64,000 nt of DNA from Nocardia asteroides (GTDB taxonomy: Bacteria; Actinomycetota; Actinomycetes; Mycobacteriales; Mycobacteriaceae), in assembly GCF_021183625.1 (NCBI RefSeq), contig NZ_CP089214.1, positions 6,758,001-6,822,000 of the forward strand, written 5' to 3'. Positions 16,773-24,828 of this stretch are shown here, piece by piece. The notes beneath the pieces were generated by a model. That model was not told the origin of the DNA. It saw only the letters and a program-made list of their open reading frames with translations, and searched no databases. The translations under genes and the position numbers were made by a program. How positions within the stretch are numbered: the first letter of the stretch is position 1; each line of letters begins with the position of its first letter.

Positions 16773-18163
16773 TCGCGAGCCTGCGCGAGGTCCGCGCCCG
16801 CGCGGCGGGCGAAGGTTCGCAACTCGTGGACATCCTCGGCGGCGCGCATCGACCGCAGCGATGACGCCCGCTGCACGGCAGTGGAGCCGATGCTGACCGC
16901 TTGGTCGGGATCACCGGTGGCCATTGTCAGCGACGCCAGCTTGATCGTCGAGATCGTTCGGGATCGCTCGGCGTCGCCGGTGTGATCCTTGACGGCGGTC
17001 TGCAACCGCTGGCGTGCTTCGCTGCCGAATCGGCCGTGGATCGCCAGGTCGAACAAGGCGTGCCCGGTATCGCCTGCGTGCTGGGCCGCGTCGTAGTACG
17101 CCATCCAGCTCGGATTCTCGCCGGGCTCGGATCGACCGAACTGCTCATCGGCGTTCCCGACGGCGGTCATCGTCTCCTCCACCGCGCCGAGTTTGGCGTG
17201 TGCGCGTGCCTTGGCGGTGTAGAGCATCGCCCGTTCGGTGGCGGTGAGGCGATCGGAGTAGAGGAACGCCTGCTGGACGAAGCGCAGGCCGTCTTTCGGC
17301 TTGCCGGTCCAGATCGCTTGGCGGGCCGTGGACGAGAGTATTTTCGCGCGGAGTTGCCACGCGTCGGCCTCCTCGGCGCACTTCAGCGCCAAGTCGAACA
17401 TGTCGGCAGCGTCGCGGTGCACGCAGGCGTCGAATGCCATGAACCCTGCTGTGTGGGCCAGCGAACCGACAGCGGCATACAGGTCGCTGCGGTATCTGGG
17501 GGCGCACCCGGCGCGGAGGTAGGACACCGCGACGCGCAGTTGGGCCGCCACCACTTCGCGCACCAGCCCGCCGCCGTAGCGAGCATCCCAACCGGCGAAC
17601 AGTGTCGAGGCAGCGCGAAGTTGTTCGATCTCGGCCGAGCCGACGCGCGTTGGCAGATCGGCTGGTCCGGTGTCGTTGAGGAGTTGCAGCAGGCCGTGAG
17701 GCGATGCGGCCGCTGTGGCGGTGACAGCGGCTGCGGTCCGCAGGAATTCGTTGCGGTTCACGTCGCCGAGGGTAGACGTGCTCGGCAGCTTGAACCACAG
17801 GAGCTCGGCGGGAATGCGCAGGATCTGGGACCAGCGCATCAGTTTGGTCATGATTTCGGGGGCGGGGCCGGTCTCGATCCGGCTCAGCTGAGCCTGGGTG
17901 ACGTCGAGCCAGGTCGCGACCCGTTTCTGCGATAAAGGCTGCGGGCCGTGGAACGGGTGAGTGCGGTAGGCGTAGATGACGCGGCCCAGGTGCCAGGTCG
18001 ACAGCGCGGCGAGCATGTGTTCGCTCCACCAGAACTGCGCGGACATCTCCATTGGCTCATCGACCGCGGCCGGTGCGCAAGTCGCGCACCACTGCGCCGG
18101 GTTGTAGCGGCTCAGTCGGCCACCACATTCGACGCAACACCGCTCCCCGCTCATCCGCGTCAT
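16769..18163 (-). CDS. XRE-type regulator with N-terminal zinc-ribbon-like motif and helical-repeat sensor
   Basis: Likely cytoplasmic transcription regulator, 464 residues. It begins with a Cys pair cluster (CCVECGG and CATC, residues 9-29) resembling a zinc ribbon, then an HTH_3/XRE helix-turn-helix around residues 78-105 (SQKRVATWLDVTQAQLSRIE), and finishes with about 330 residues of alpha-helical, TPR-like sequence typical of peptide- or ligand-sensing actinobacterial regulators. ATG at 18163 is preceded by gcgggga; an ATG three codons later is possible. It is followed by the phosphotransferase with a 4-base overlap and diverges from the kinase/radical SAM/cupin operon, which it probably controls. 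Confidence 0.82.
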   Translation of the reverse strand: MTRMSGERCCVECGGRLSRYNPAQWCATCAPAAVDEPMEMSAQFWWSEHMLAALSTWHLGRVIYAYRTHPFHGPQPLSQKRVATWLDVTQAQLSRIETGPAPEIMTKLMRWSQILRIPAELLWFKLPSTSTLGDVNRNEFLRTAAAVTATAAASPHGLLQLLNDTGPADLPTRVGSAEIEQLRAASTLFAGWDARYGGGLVREVVAAQLRVAVSYLRAGCAPRYRSDLYAAVGSLAHTAGFMAFDACVHRDAADMFDLALKCAEEADAWQLRAKILSSTARQAIWTGKPKDGLRFVQQAFLYSDRLTATERAMLYTAKARAHAKLGAVEETMTAVGNADEQFGRSEPGENPSWMAYYDAAQHAGDTGHALFDLAIHGRFGSEARQRLQTAVKDHTGDAERSRTISTIKLASLTMATGDPDQAVSIGSTAVQRASSLRSMRAAEDVHELRTFARRAGADLAQARE

Positions 18164-18218
18164 CTTCCCCGCTTCAACGACGTGACCCCCTGTGAATCCT
18201 TGGACGCTAGCACCGCAA

Positions 18219-18248
18219 GAGGCACCCGGTATGTGCCTCGCGCATACC
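18219..18248. promoter_or_regulatory. Nested inverted repeats in the XRE/kinase-rSAM divergent promoter region
   Basis: Two overlapping dyads occur: GAGGCAC-N7-GTGCCTC (18219-18239, perfect) and GGTATGTGC-CTC-GCGCATACC (18228-18248, one mismatch). They sit between the XRE regulator (start 18163) and the divergent kinase gene (start 18334), where the regulator would be expected to bind. Binding is inferred, not shown. Confidence 0.5.
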
Positions 18249-18333
18249 CGGGATACGTCGCGCTGTTCGTCGACAGCTCGCCCGAGCACCGATGGTCGTC
18301 GGTGTCCGGGAAATCGAATTCGAAAGGGACGAA

Positions 18334-19017
18334 ATGGCTTTAGCGATCGTTGTTCCAATCCTCGGGCCGCCGGCCGTCGGTAAGACCACCCTCACCCTCC
18401 GCCTCGGAGCCGATCCGCGGCGCATGACCTTCCGCTTGCGCGAGCATGTGCCGGTCGACGACCTCGCGGCCACGACATCCGCCGCGGACAGGCTCGGCTG
18501 GCTGCCCGACAGCATCGTCGAGCCGGCGATTCGGGGCTTCCTCGAACGCACTGCGGACAACGACCTGCTCGACACTGTCCTGCTCGACAATTTCCCGGGC
18601 ACGCCGGAACAGGTAGGGATGTTGGTCACTGTCCTCGCCGACATCGCGCCGCGGTGCGCGCTCGAGCCGGTCGAGCTGGAACTGGGTGAACGCGCGCGGG
18701 TCCGCCGGGCCGAGCGGCGGCGCGTCTGCCACCACTGCGAGCAGGACCCGATCGCAGATCCGCGCATGCCGGCGGACCGGGTCGCCTCCCGACCGTGGAC
18801 CTGCGCGCGCTGCGGTGGCCTGCTTCATCCCCGCCGCGGCGACGCACCCTCACTGTTCGCCGCCCGCAGCCGTCGCCACAGCGATTCCACCGTCACGATC
18901 CGGGAGGCGTTCACCCGCCTCGGACACCCCGTCACCACCCTCGACGCCGACCAAGAGCCAGCCTTCCTGGCTGCGCGCGTCGAGCCGATGCTGATCAGCA
19001 GGAGCAAAGCCGTATGA
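18334..19017 (+). CDS. Adenylate-kinase-like P-loop kinase with zinc LID
   Basis: P-loop nucleotide or small-molecule kinase, 227 residues. Walker A is GPPAVGKTT at residues 11-19; the next block (LRLGADPRRMTFRLREHV) resembles an NMP-binding region. About residue 130 comes a LID domain with CHHC and CARCGG Cys pairs, the zinc-binding arrangement of Gram-positive adenylate kinases, then TIREAFTRLGHPVTTLDAD at the C-terminus. The bona fide adk gene is normally beside secY/infA, so this is probably a paralogue with another substrate. ATG at 18334 follows gaaaggga. The stop overlaps the radical SAM start by ATGA. Confidence 0.78.
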   Translation: MALAIVVPILGPPAVGKTTLTLRLGADPRRMTFRLREHVPVDDLAATTSAADRLGWLPDSIVEPAIRGFLERTADNDLLDTVLLDNFPGTPEQVGMLVTVLADIAPRCALEPVELELGERARVRRAERRRVCHHCEQDPIADPRMPADRVASRPWTCARCGGLLHPRRGDAPSLFAARSRRHSDSTVTIREAFTRLGHPVTTLDADQEPAFLAARVEPMLISRSKAV

Positions 19018-20156
19018 CCATCGTGCCGCTGCCCGCCCCGACCACGAAACCCGACAGCTATGGCCACGCGCGCATGCCGCGCGGTGCCGCAGTCCCCGAA
19101 CCCGGCCGCGTCGACCGCGTCTCCTACGGCCGATTCCGCAACGTATACCTCTACATCACCGAGGCCTGCCAGCTGCGCTGCGAGCACTGCTACATGGGCG
19201 AACGGCTCGACCGGGCGCTGAAGATGTCGCCGCAGCAGATCATCGACACCCTCACCGTGTGGCGAAAGTTGGGCGGCGACAAACTGACCATCCTCGGTGG
19301 CGAACCGACCCTGCATCCCTTTTACGTCGACTCCATCAAGGCCGCGGCGAAGATCGGCTACGGCCACGTCATCACCACAACCAACGCCCAGCAGCCCGCT
19401 CGCAAGAAGTTCGCGAAGCTCGAACCCTCGGACTTCGCCTACGTCCAAGTCAGCCTCGACGGAGGAAGCGCTGCCACCCACGACGCCGTGCGCGGCGCGG
19501 GCACCTTCGACATCGCTATGGACACCACCGCAGAGCTGTGCGCCCGCGGCTTCGACACCTGCATCATCTGCACGGTCAACAAGGCCAACGAATCCGATGT
19601 GCTGAACCTGCTCACCATCGCCGACGAGATCGGTGCTTCGCTGGTGAAGTTCCATGTCTTCAGCACCATCGGCACCGGCCACGGTAGTCCCGAGATGGCC
19701 ATGACTCCGCCGGAGTGGGTGAGCTTCTGCAACCGCCTCGAAGCCGTCGCTTCCGAGCACAGAACGCGGGTGTGGTTCCAGCCGACCTACGCTCACCGCG
19801 ACGACATGGACCGCTACGCCGCCGAGGGCTACCAGGGCTGCATCGGCCGCACCCTCGACCGGATCAGCGTCTTCCCCGACGGCCGCGCCTACGTCTGCTC
19901 CTACCTGTTCGACACCGACAGCTACTTCGCTCGCATGAAGGGCAATCAGGTCGTTCTCAACCGTGAAACCGGAACCAACGAGTTCGACCTGTTCACGCTC
20001 CCCTTGGTCGACAGCGCGTGCGGCGGGTGCAAATCCTCGGCCTGCTTCGGCGGCTGCCCCGCCGAGGAGATCGTCATGGGAGCCAGCTCCTGCTCGCAGT
20101 ACCCCGACATCGTCCCCGTCTGCCGCCTCTGGAAATCCAGCGCCAAACCCGAATAG
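19014..20156 (+). CDS. Radical SAM protein with SPASM-like C-terminal domain
   Basis: Radical S-adenosylmethionine enzyme, 380 residues. The [4Fe-4S] site is CQLRCEHC (C52, C56, C59), followed by the GGEPTLHP motif that contacts SAM. The C-terminal third carries a Cys-rich SPASM-like region: CIG, AYVCSYLF, CGGCKSSACFGGC and a final VCRLW, enough ligands for one or two auxiliary clusters. Enzymes of this architecture usually modify peptides (thioether, cyclophane or epimer formation) or act as maturases. No obvious precursor peptide was found, and the neighbours are nucleotide-type enzymes, so the substrate stays open. It is the middle gene of a tight operon. Confidence 0.9.
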   Translation: MTIVPLPAPTTKPDSYGHARMPRGAAVPEPGRVDRVSYGRFRNVYLYITEACQLRCEHCYMGERLDRALKMSPQQIIDTLTVWRKLGGDKLTILGGEPTLHPFYVDSIKAAAKIGYGHVITTTNAQQPARKKFAKLEPSDFAYVQVSLDGGSAATHDAVRGAGTFDIAMDTTAELCARGFDTCIICTVNKANESDVLNLLTIADEIGASLVKFHVFSTIGTGHGSPEMAMTPPEWVSFCNRLEAVASEHRTRVWFQPTYAHRDDMDRYAAEGYQGCIGRTLDRISVFPDGRAYVCSYLFDTDSYFARMKGNQVVLNRETGTNEFDLFTLPLVDSACGGCKSSACFGGCPAEEIVMGASSCSQYPDIVPVCRLWKSSAKPE

Positions 20157-20163
20157 GAGCCCC

Positions 20164-20817
20164 GTGATCACCTACGACAACTTGCTCGACCCGCTGCGCC
20201 ATCTCGACTGGGACAACGTCGAAGCCGTCGACTCCGCCACCCGCAAGATCTTCGCCCACTTCACCACCGGCACCTACCTCGTGCGACGCGGGCTGACCGC
20301 GATCCGCGAGACGCCCCGTCTCATGGCGCTCTGCGAGCACTACGACATCCTCGACAAACTCGTCCTCTTCGATGACCCCGACACCGGCATCCGCATCCGG
20401 CTCCACGTCTTCGGCCCCGGCTACCACGACCGTCCGCACAACCACCGCTGGACCTACTCCAGCCACATCCTGCGCGGCGAGTACCGGCACCGCATCTACC
20501 AGCCCGCCGACCTGCGCGACGACCTCGACCCGGCCGGCCTCGCCGCCGTGATGGTCCGGCGGGAGCAGCCCGGAGTGAGCTACACCCTGCACCACAGCGC
20601 CATCCACGCCGTCGTCGCCGAGCCCGGCACCGTCTCGCTCGTCGTCCGTGGCCCGGCCATGACAGACCGGTTCCTTGTCATGGACAACAAGACCGGGCAG
20701 GCCTGGTGGCAGTACGGCTCGGCGGAGGAGACACCCGAGGTCGCCCGCTCCAAGCGCATGTCCGGCGAGCGGTTCCGGGAGCTGGTCGACTCCCTCACCG
20801 AGTGGAAGATCATCTGA
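20164..20817 (+). CDS. Cupin-fold protein, possible non-haem metal enzyme
   Basis: Product of 217 residues starting at a GTG seven bases after the radical SAM stop, with aggag just before it. The middle has a cupin-like metal motif (FGPGYHDRPHNHRWTYSSHILRGEY, near residues 85-110, HxxxHxH type) and a second His block (LHHSAIHAVVAEPGTVSLVVRG, near 140), the two motifs of a cupin barrel. The first 70 residues are alpha-helical. Cysteine-dioxygenase-like and sugar-epimerase-like cupins both look plausible; I do not recognise the exact family. Its position makes it the likely next step after the radical SAM reaction. Confidence 0.7.
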   Translation: MITYDNLLDPLRHLDWDNVEAVDSATRKIFAHFTTGTYLVRRGLTAIRETPRLMALCEHYDILDKLVLFDDPDTGIRIRLHVFGPGYHDRPHNHRWTYSSHILRGEYRHRIYQPADLRDDLDPAGLAAVMVRREQPGVSYTLHHSAIHAVVAEPGTVSLVVRGPAMTDRFLVMDNKTGQAWWQYGSAEETPEVARSKRMSGERFRELVDSLTEWKII

Positions 20818-20828
20818 ACATGGCAATT

Positions 20829-20866
20829 CCGGGAGTGCGCCACCGATAGCGGCGGCGCCCTCCCGG
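20829..20866. terminator. Hairpin between convergent cupin and NUDIX genes
   Basis: CCGGGAG and CTCCCGG arms with additional GC pairing inside (GCGCC opposite GGCGGC) form a long imperfect stem 12 bases past the cupin stop and 14 before the NUDIX stop. There is no clear U-run, usual for actinobacterial terminators. It could serve both directions. Confidence 0.5.
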
Positions 20867-20879
20867 TAGATAGGGCTTG

Positions 20880-21329
20880 CTACCAGCCGTAGATCGAGAA
20901 GCGACGATCGGCAACGATGTGCTGCAACGCTTCCCGGCAGTACGGGATCATCCGCTCCGGCAGCGCGTCGAGCGCGAACCACGCAAGCTCGTCGCACTTG
21001 TCCGGCTCCCGATTCGACGGCTGCTGTTCACCCAGCCGCACGCGGAAGAAGAACGCCACCCGTCCGCCCGAGGACGAGTTGTGCATGACGTGAGCGAACT
21101 CGGCGGCCGACGGATCGATCGTCACCCCGATCTCCTCCTTCGCCTCCCGCACCAGCGCATCCAACACCGACTCACCGGCCTCCAGATGACCGGACGGCAC
21201 GTGGTACGCGCCGTCCTCGTACCCCGTGTTCGCGCGCTGACCGAACAGCACGCGCCCCTCCTCGTCGGTGAGCAGGAGATGCACATCCCCGATTACCTTG
21301 TGCCGCTCCGCACCGGCCACCGCCATCAC
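20880..21329 (-). CDS. NUDIX hydrolase
   Basis: Nucleoside-diphosphate-linked-moiety hydrolase of 149 residues. A complete Nudix box spans about residues 47-69 (GHLEAGES...REAKEEIG), with R61, E62, E65 and E66 matching the metal-binding consensus. Substrate is not predictable from sequence; family members clean up oxidised nucleotides, cap structures or sugar nucleotides. It converges on the kinase/radical SAM/cupin operon and probably belongs to the same locus. Confidence 0.92.
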   Translation of the reverse strand: MMAVAGAERHKVIGDVHLLLTDEEGRVLFGQRANTGYEDGAYHVPSGHLEAGESVLDALVREAKEEIGVTIDPSAAEFAHVMHNSSSGGRVAFFFRVRLGEQQPSNREPDKCDELAWFALDALPERMIPYCREALQHIVADRRFSIYGW

Positions 21330-21452
21330 CAGCCTCTATTCGTCATAACCCCGCCCGCCCTGGGCGACGCGAGCACACCGTAAGCCCGCGGCTACCGCGC
21401 TCTCATGCGTCCGGCGCATACCACCCGGACCATCCTCGATTCCGGAGACACC

Positions 21453-21623
21453 GTGAAGAATCTGCCCTGTCGACCCGTCGCGACCGAGCGCCGCTACCCG
21501 CCCCCGTGCTCTCCCGTTGAGAAGGCCCCCGAAGAGTTGCTGCTACGCACGGCGGCGGCGATGCGCGAAGCGTGGCGGAGTTGGTCGACGCTGCCACCAC
21601 GGTCGTCCGGTAGGTGCACGTGA
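21453..21623 (+). CDS. Small hypothetical protein (56 aa)
   Basis: Short gene starting at GTG 21453, six bases after ggag; an ATG at 21405 would add 16 residues. The product is basic, with three Cys and a helical C-terminal half (EELLLRTAAAMREAWRSW). No family recognised. Its stop overlaps the next small gene's GTG (GTGA), which supports real coupled translation. It begins 124 bases from the divergent NUDIX start. Could encode a peptide, a small regulator or nothing. Confidence 0.4.
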   Translation: MKNLPCRPVATERRYPPPCSPVEKAPEELLLRTAAAMREAWRSWSTLPPRSSGRCT

Positions 21624-21835
21624 GCAGGTCCACTCCTCGTCCTGACGAGCCGGATGTATGGCTCACATTGACCGTCGGTGGACTCGAATTTCGATTCGTC
21701 GCCTGCCTCACCGCGGCATTGGTGTTCATCTGCGACCTGCAACGTCACCGCCTCGCCGACACGGTCCGAGTGAGTGAACACGGCACTCCCCACACCGGCC
21801 GTCTGCCCAACGAGAGCCTTTTTCTCGAACCTTGA
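21620..21835 (+). CDS. Small hypothetical protein with one hydrophobic segment (71 aa)
   Basis: GTG start overlapping the preceding stop. The sequence includes DVWLTLTVGGLEFRF followed by a hydrophobic stretch (VACLTAALVFICDLQ), so it may be a small membrane or membrane-associated protein. No family recognised. The coding case rests on the coupled start and on lying before a clearly decayed methyltransferase gene; it may itself be remnant sequence. Confidence 0.35.
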   Translation: MSRSTPRPDEPDVWLTLTVGGLEFRFVACLTAALVFICDLQRHRLADTVRVSEHGTPHTGRLPNESLFLEP

Positions 21836-21908
21836 TCGAGGCAGCGGACGGCGAGGCAAAGAAGTTGGCGGATGGCCCCGAACACCGGAATCGACTTCAA
21901 CTGAAGTG

Positions 21909-22555
<647 letters not shown>

Positions 22556-22965
22556 ACGGCACCGACCAGCGCTGCTGGTTTGGGCGCGGGCCGGTTGATG
22601 ACCTGCCGCCTGCCCAATCGACAGGAATCCCTACGGCGGGACGGCCCAATCACGGCCAGAACACCGGCGAGAACCCCGAATCGGGGGTTCAGTGGAGCCG
22701 ACTCGCTCACGGCCCGTCCACCACACCCGGGGCGCGCCGCCGGGGCCTGGCATCGCCGGTGAGTTCAGCTCAGCCTTGGTCAGCCCGAGGGAACAGGCTC
22801 CGGGACTCGCGCGGCGAGTTTCGCGCGCCTGCGGTTCACTGTCGAGCGACAGGGGTCGCGGGGTTCGCGGCGGTAGCATCCCGTCGAAGGGGACCGCTTC
22901 GCGTGCCCGGCAGCGGGCCGCTGCGGCGATCATGCGTAGTGCAGCGACGACAGGAGGGCACGGGT
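22556..22965. other. Stretch without recognisable gene
   Basis: About 410 bases between the methyltransferase remnant and the next gene. Reading frames are open by GC bias but show no recognisable protein, and I see no RNA gene or repeat. The end (caggagggcacgggt) holds the ribosome binding site of the next gene. Confidence 0.5.
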
Positions 22966-23523
22966 ATGGCAGACGACGCTCGAGCACTGTCGGACGGTGA
23001 TCAGTACGGTCTGGACCTCGGGGTCGAGGTCGAGCGCACCGCATGGGGTGAGTGGGTCGATCCCGCCCGGCGTCTGGCGGCGGCGCGGCGGTTCATGCGG
23101 CTGGCCGAGATCGAGGACCTTCCCGAGAGCCCGTGGGCGCCGGACTCGTCCGAGGCTCGCAGACTGAATCCGATCGTGGAGCAGTTGTTCCCGGACCTCG
23201 AAACCGCGATGGGACCGGAGAACGCGGAGATGACCGATGCGTTCATCTGCTTCGTCGGGGAGTGCTTCATCGCCTACGCGGGCGGGCAGTGGATCGACTA
23301 CGAGTGGCCGGGACGGGAGTGCAGCTTCTACGACGCGATCAATCCGGCGTTGCGTCTGGATACCGAGGATGAGGACGAGCTCACGGCGTGGTTCGTGATG
23401 GAGTCGATGATCGGCTACCACCGCGAGGAGCACGAGGGCATGTTCTCCGAGTTCGCTGCCGCTCTCGGTGAGTACGCCGCCGATCACGAGCAGGCCGAGC
23501 GGGACGAATCCCGCACCGGTTAG
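22966..23523 (+). CDS. Acidic hypothetical protein, candidate immunity protein
   Basis: 185-residue strongly acidic protein with no recognised family. ATG is preceded by a good aggaggg site. The middle contains an aromatic, acidic segment (FICFVGECFIAYAGGQWIDYEW, near residues 90-112) and the C-terminus is a helical acidic tail. It stops about 20 bases before a gene whose product carries a nuclease-like E-x-K region, and acidic partners beside nucleases are characteristic of immunity proteins in polymorphic toxin systems. That role is inferred from context and charge only. Confidence 0.6.
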   Translation: MADDARALSDGDQYGLDLGVEVERTAWGEWVDPARRLAAARRFMRLAEIEDLPESPWAPDSSEARRLNPIVEQLFPDLETAMGPENAEMTDAFICFVGECFIAYAGGQWIDYEWPGRECSFYDAINPALRLDTEDEDELTAWFVMESMIGYHREEHEGMFSEFAAALGEYAADHEQAERDESRTG

Positions 23524-23544
23524 TGACCGCGCCCCGTCGGCGGC

Positions 23545-24828
23545 GTGGTGGGGATGGGCGTCGGGGGGCGCGTTGTGCCGGAGTACGACAAGGACCGCGA
23601 GCGGTTCGACAACAACCGGCGAGGCCGGATCTTCGAAAACGGTGCGGCCGAATACTACCGCGATCGCGAGCGCGGTTACTCCCAGGGCTCGCGGACTTTC
23701 ACCTCGCCGCGGATCGGCAAGGTCAAGTTCGACAAGACCCGCGAGGTCGACGGCCGCGTCCAGGCGATCGAGGAGAAGTCCGGGCGAATCGAGGGCAAGA
23801 AGGACGAGAAGCAGCTCAAAGCGGTGCGCGATCTGCTCGCGCGCGGGACCGTGTCCCAGCATGTGCTGCGCTCGGTGCAGGGCGAAGCGGTGTCGAAGAC
23901 GTGCCAGGAACTGATCAACGGGCTCGCCCGCGACTTTCCGGGCCAGTTCAACCACCAGGTCATTTCCCGAGCCGATGCCAGACAGATCTGGGCATTGGGT
24001 CTCCAGCGGGAACAGGGCCGGCAACTCGAGCTTCCCGGCGTCGGTGAACAAGCCCGTCAGCAGCGCCAGGCCCGCCGGCACGACCGAGCCCGCGAACAGG
24101 ACCGCACCCGAGAGCAGGACCGGGCTCGTGCGGAACGCCTCAGCCGCGAGCAGCAGGTCGCGCTGCAACGTCAGCGTGCGGCCGCTGAACGTCTCGCCCG
24201 CTCCGCGCCGCGATCAGCCGCCCACCGCCGGAGTACCAGTCCCCATACCGCGAACCTCCCGCCGAGGGAAGCACCCGTGGCGGGCGAGAGGAACGCGACC
24301 GGGCCGCGGGACCGAACGCCATCGCGACCGCTGAACCCGATAGATCAACCGGTATTCCAATGGACTGGCGACCCCAGCGCGAACTCCGGACAGGCACTGG
24401 AATCCGCTCGAGGAACTGCGGGTTACCGCAATTCGAGTTCGAGCGCCGACAGTGCGCCGGGGATGTTTCGAGCTCGCCGGAACGGGGTGGTGGCGATCCG
24501 GCCGGCTTCGTTCTCCGCCCGCTGGAAGTATCCCTCGATCCGCCGGCGTGACCCGGCGCTAAGGCCGATGACGAATCTTCGCGCTCCGGCTCGATGCTCC
24601 GAACGCGTGAACCGGAAACTACCGCAACTCGGGCGAGATAACGCACCGCGCTCTTCTACCAGGGAGACGGTTCGTAGTCCTTCAGGAAGCAACCGAAGAC
24701 GTCGTCCCCCGACTCCCCGCGCACGATCGGATCGTAAACCCGCGCCGCCCCGTCGACGAGATCGAGCGGCGCGTGAAACCCCTCCTCGGCGAGCCGGACC
24801 TTGGTGTGATGCGGCCGCTCATCGGTGA
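23545..24828 (+). CDS. Candidate nuclease-type toxin fragment (PD-(D/E)xK-like), C-terminus uncertain
   Basis: The convincing part is about residues 10-215: GYSQGSRTFTSPRIGKVKFDK, then VDGRVQAIEEKSGRIEG (a candidate D...ExK restriction-endonuclease-fold motif), an all-helical stretch ending DARQIWALGLQRE, and a charged coiled-coil with repeated REQDR units. No secretion or WXG100-type N-terminus is present, so it resembles a detached toxin end. After about base 24200 the frame stays open but becomes Arg/Pro-rich and overlaps the convergent SDR gene by 173 bases. The real end is therefore unknown, perhaps because of a frameshift. Starts at GTG 23539/23542 are equally possible. Confidence 0.5.
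   Translation: MVGMGVGGRVVPEYDKDRERFDNNRRGRIFENGAAEYYRDRERGYSQGSRTFTSPRIGKVKFDKTREVDGRVQAIEEKSGRIEGKKDEKQLKAVRDLLARGTVSQHVLRSVQGEAVSKTCQELINGLARDFPGQFNHQVISRADARQIWALGLQREQGRQLELPGVGEQARQQRQARRHDRAREQDRTREQDRARAERLSREQQVALQRQRAAAERLARSAPRSAAHRRSTSPHTANLPPREAPVAGERNATGPRDRTPSRPLNPIDQPVFQWTGDPSANSGQALESARGTAGYRNSSSSADSAPGMFRARRNGVVAIRPASFSARWKYPSIRRRDPALRPMTNLRAPARCSERVNRKLPQLGRDNAPRSSTRETVRSPSGSNRRRRPPTPRARSDRKPAPPRRRDRAARETPPRRAGPWCDAAAHR

Noticed and set aside
19014..20156. Prokaryotic viperin (ddhNTP synthase) for the radical SAM protein beside a nucleotide kinase
   Set aside because: The SPASM-like Cys-rich C-terminus and the CxxxCxxC context (CQLRCEHC) do not resemble viperins, which lack such a domain; only the neighbourhood is reminiscent.
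21405..21835. The two small genes as RiPP precursor peptides for the radical SAM enzyme
   Set aside because: They are on the far side of the NUDIX gene, lack a recognisable leader or repeated core and are not tightly linked to the rSAM gene. Kept only as hypothetical proteins.
24200..24828. Genuine C-terminal domain of the toxin-like gene
   Set aside because: Composition turns into Arg/Pro/Ser-rich shadow sequence and overlaps a convincing convergent SDR gene, so I do not count it as coding.
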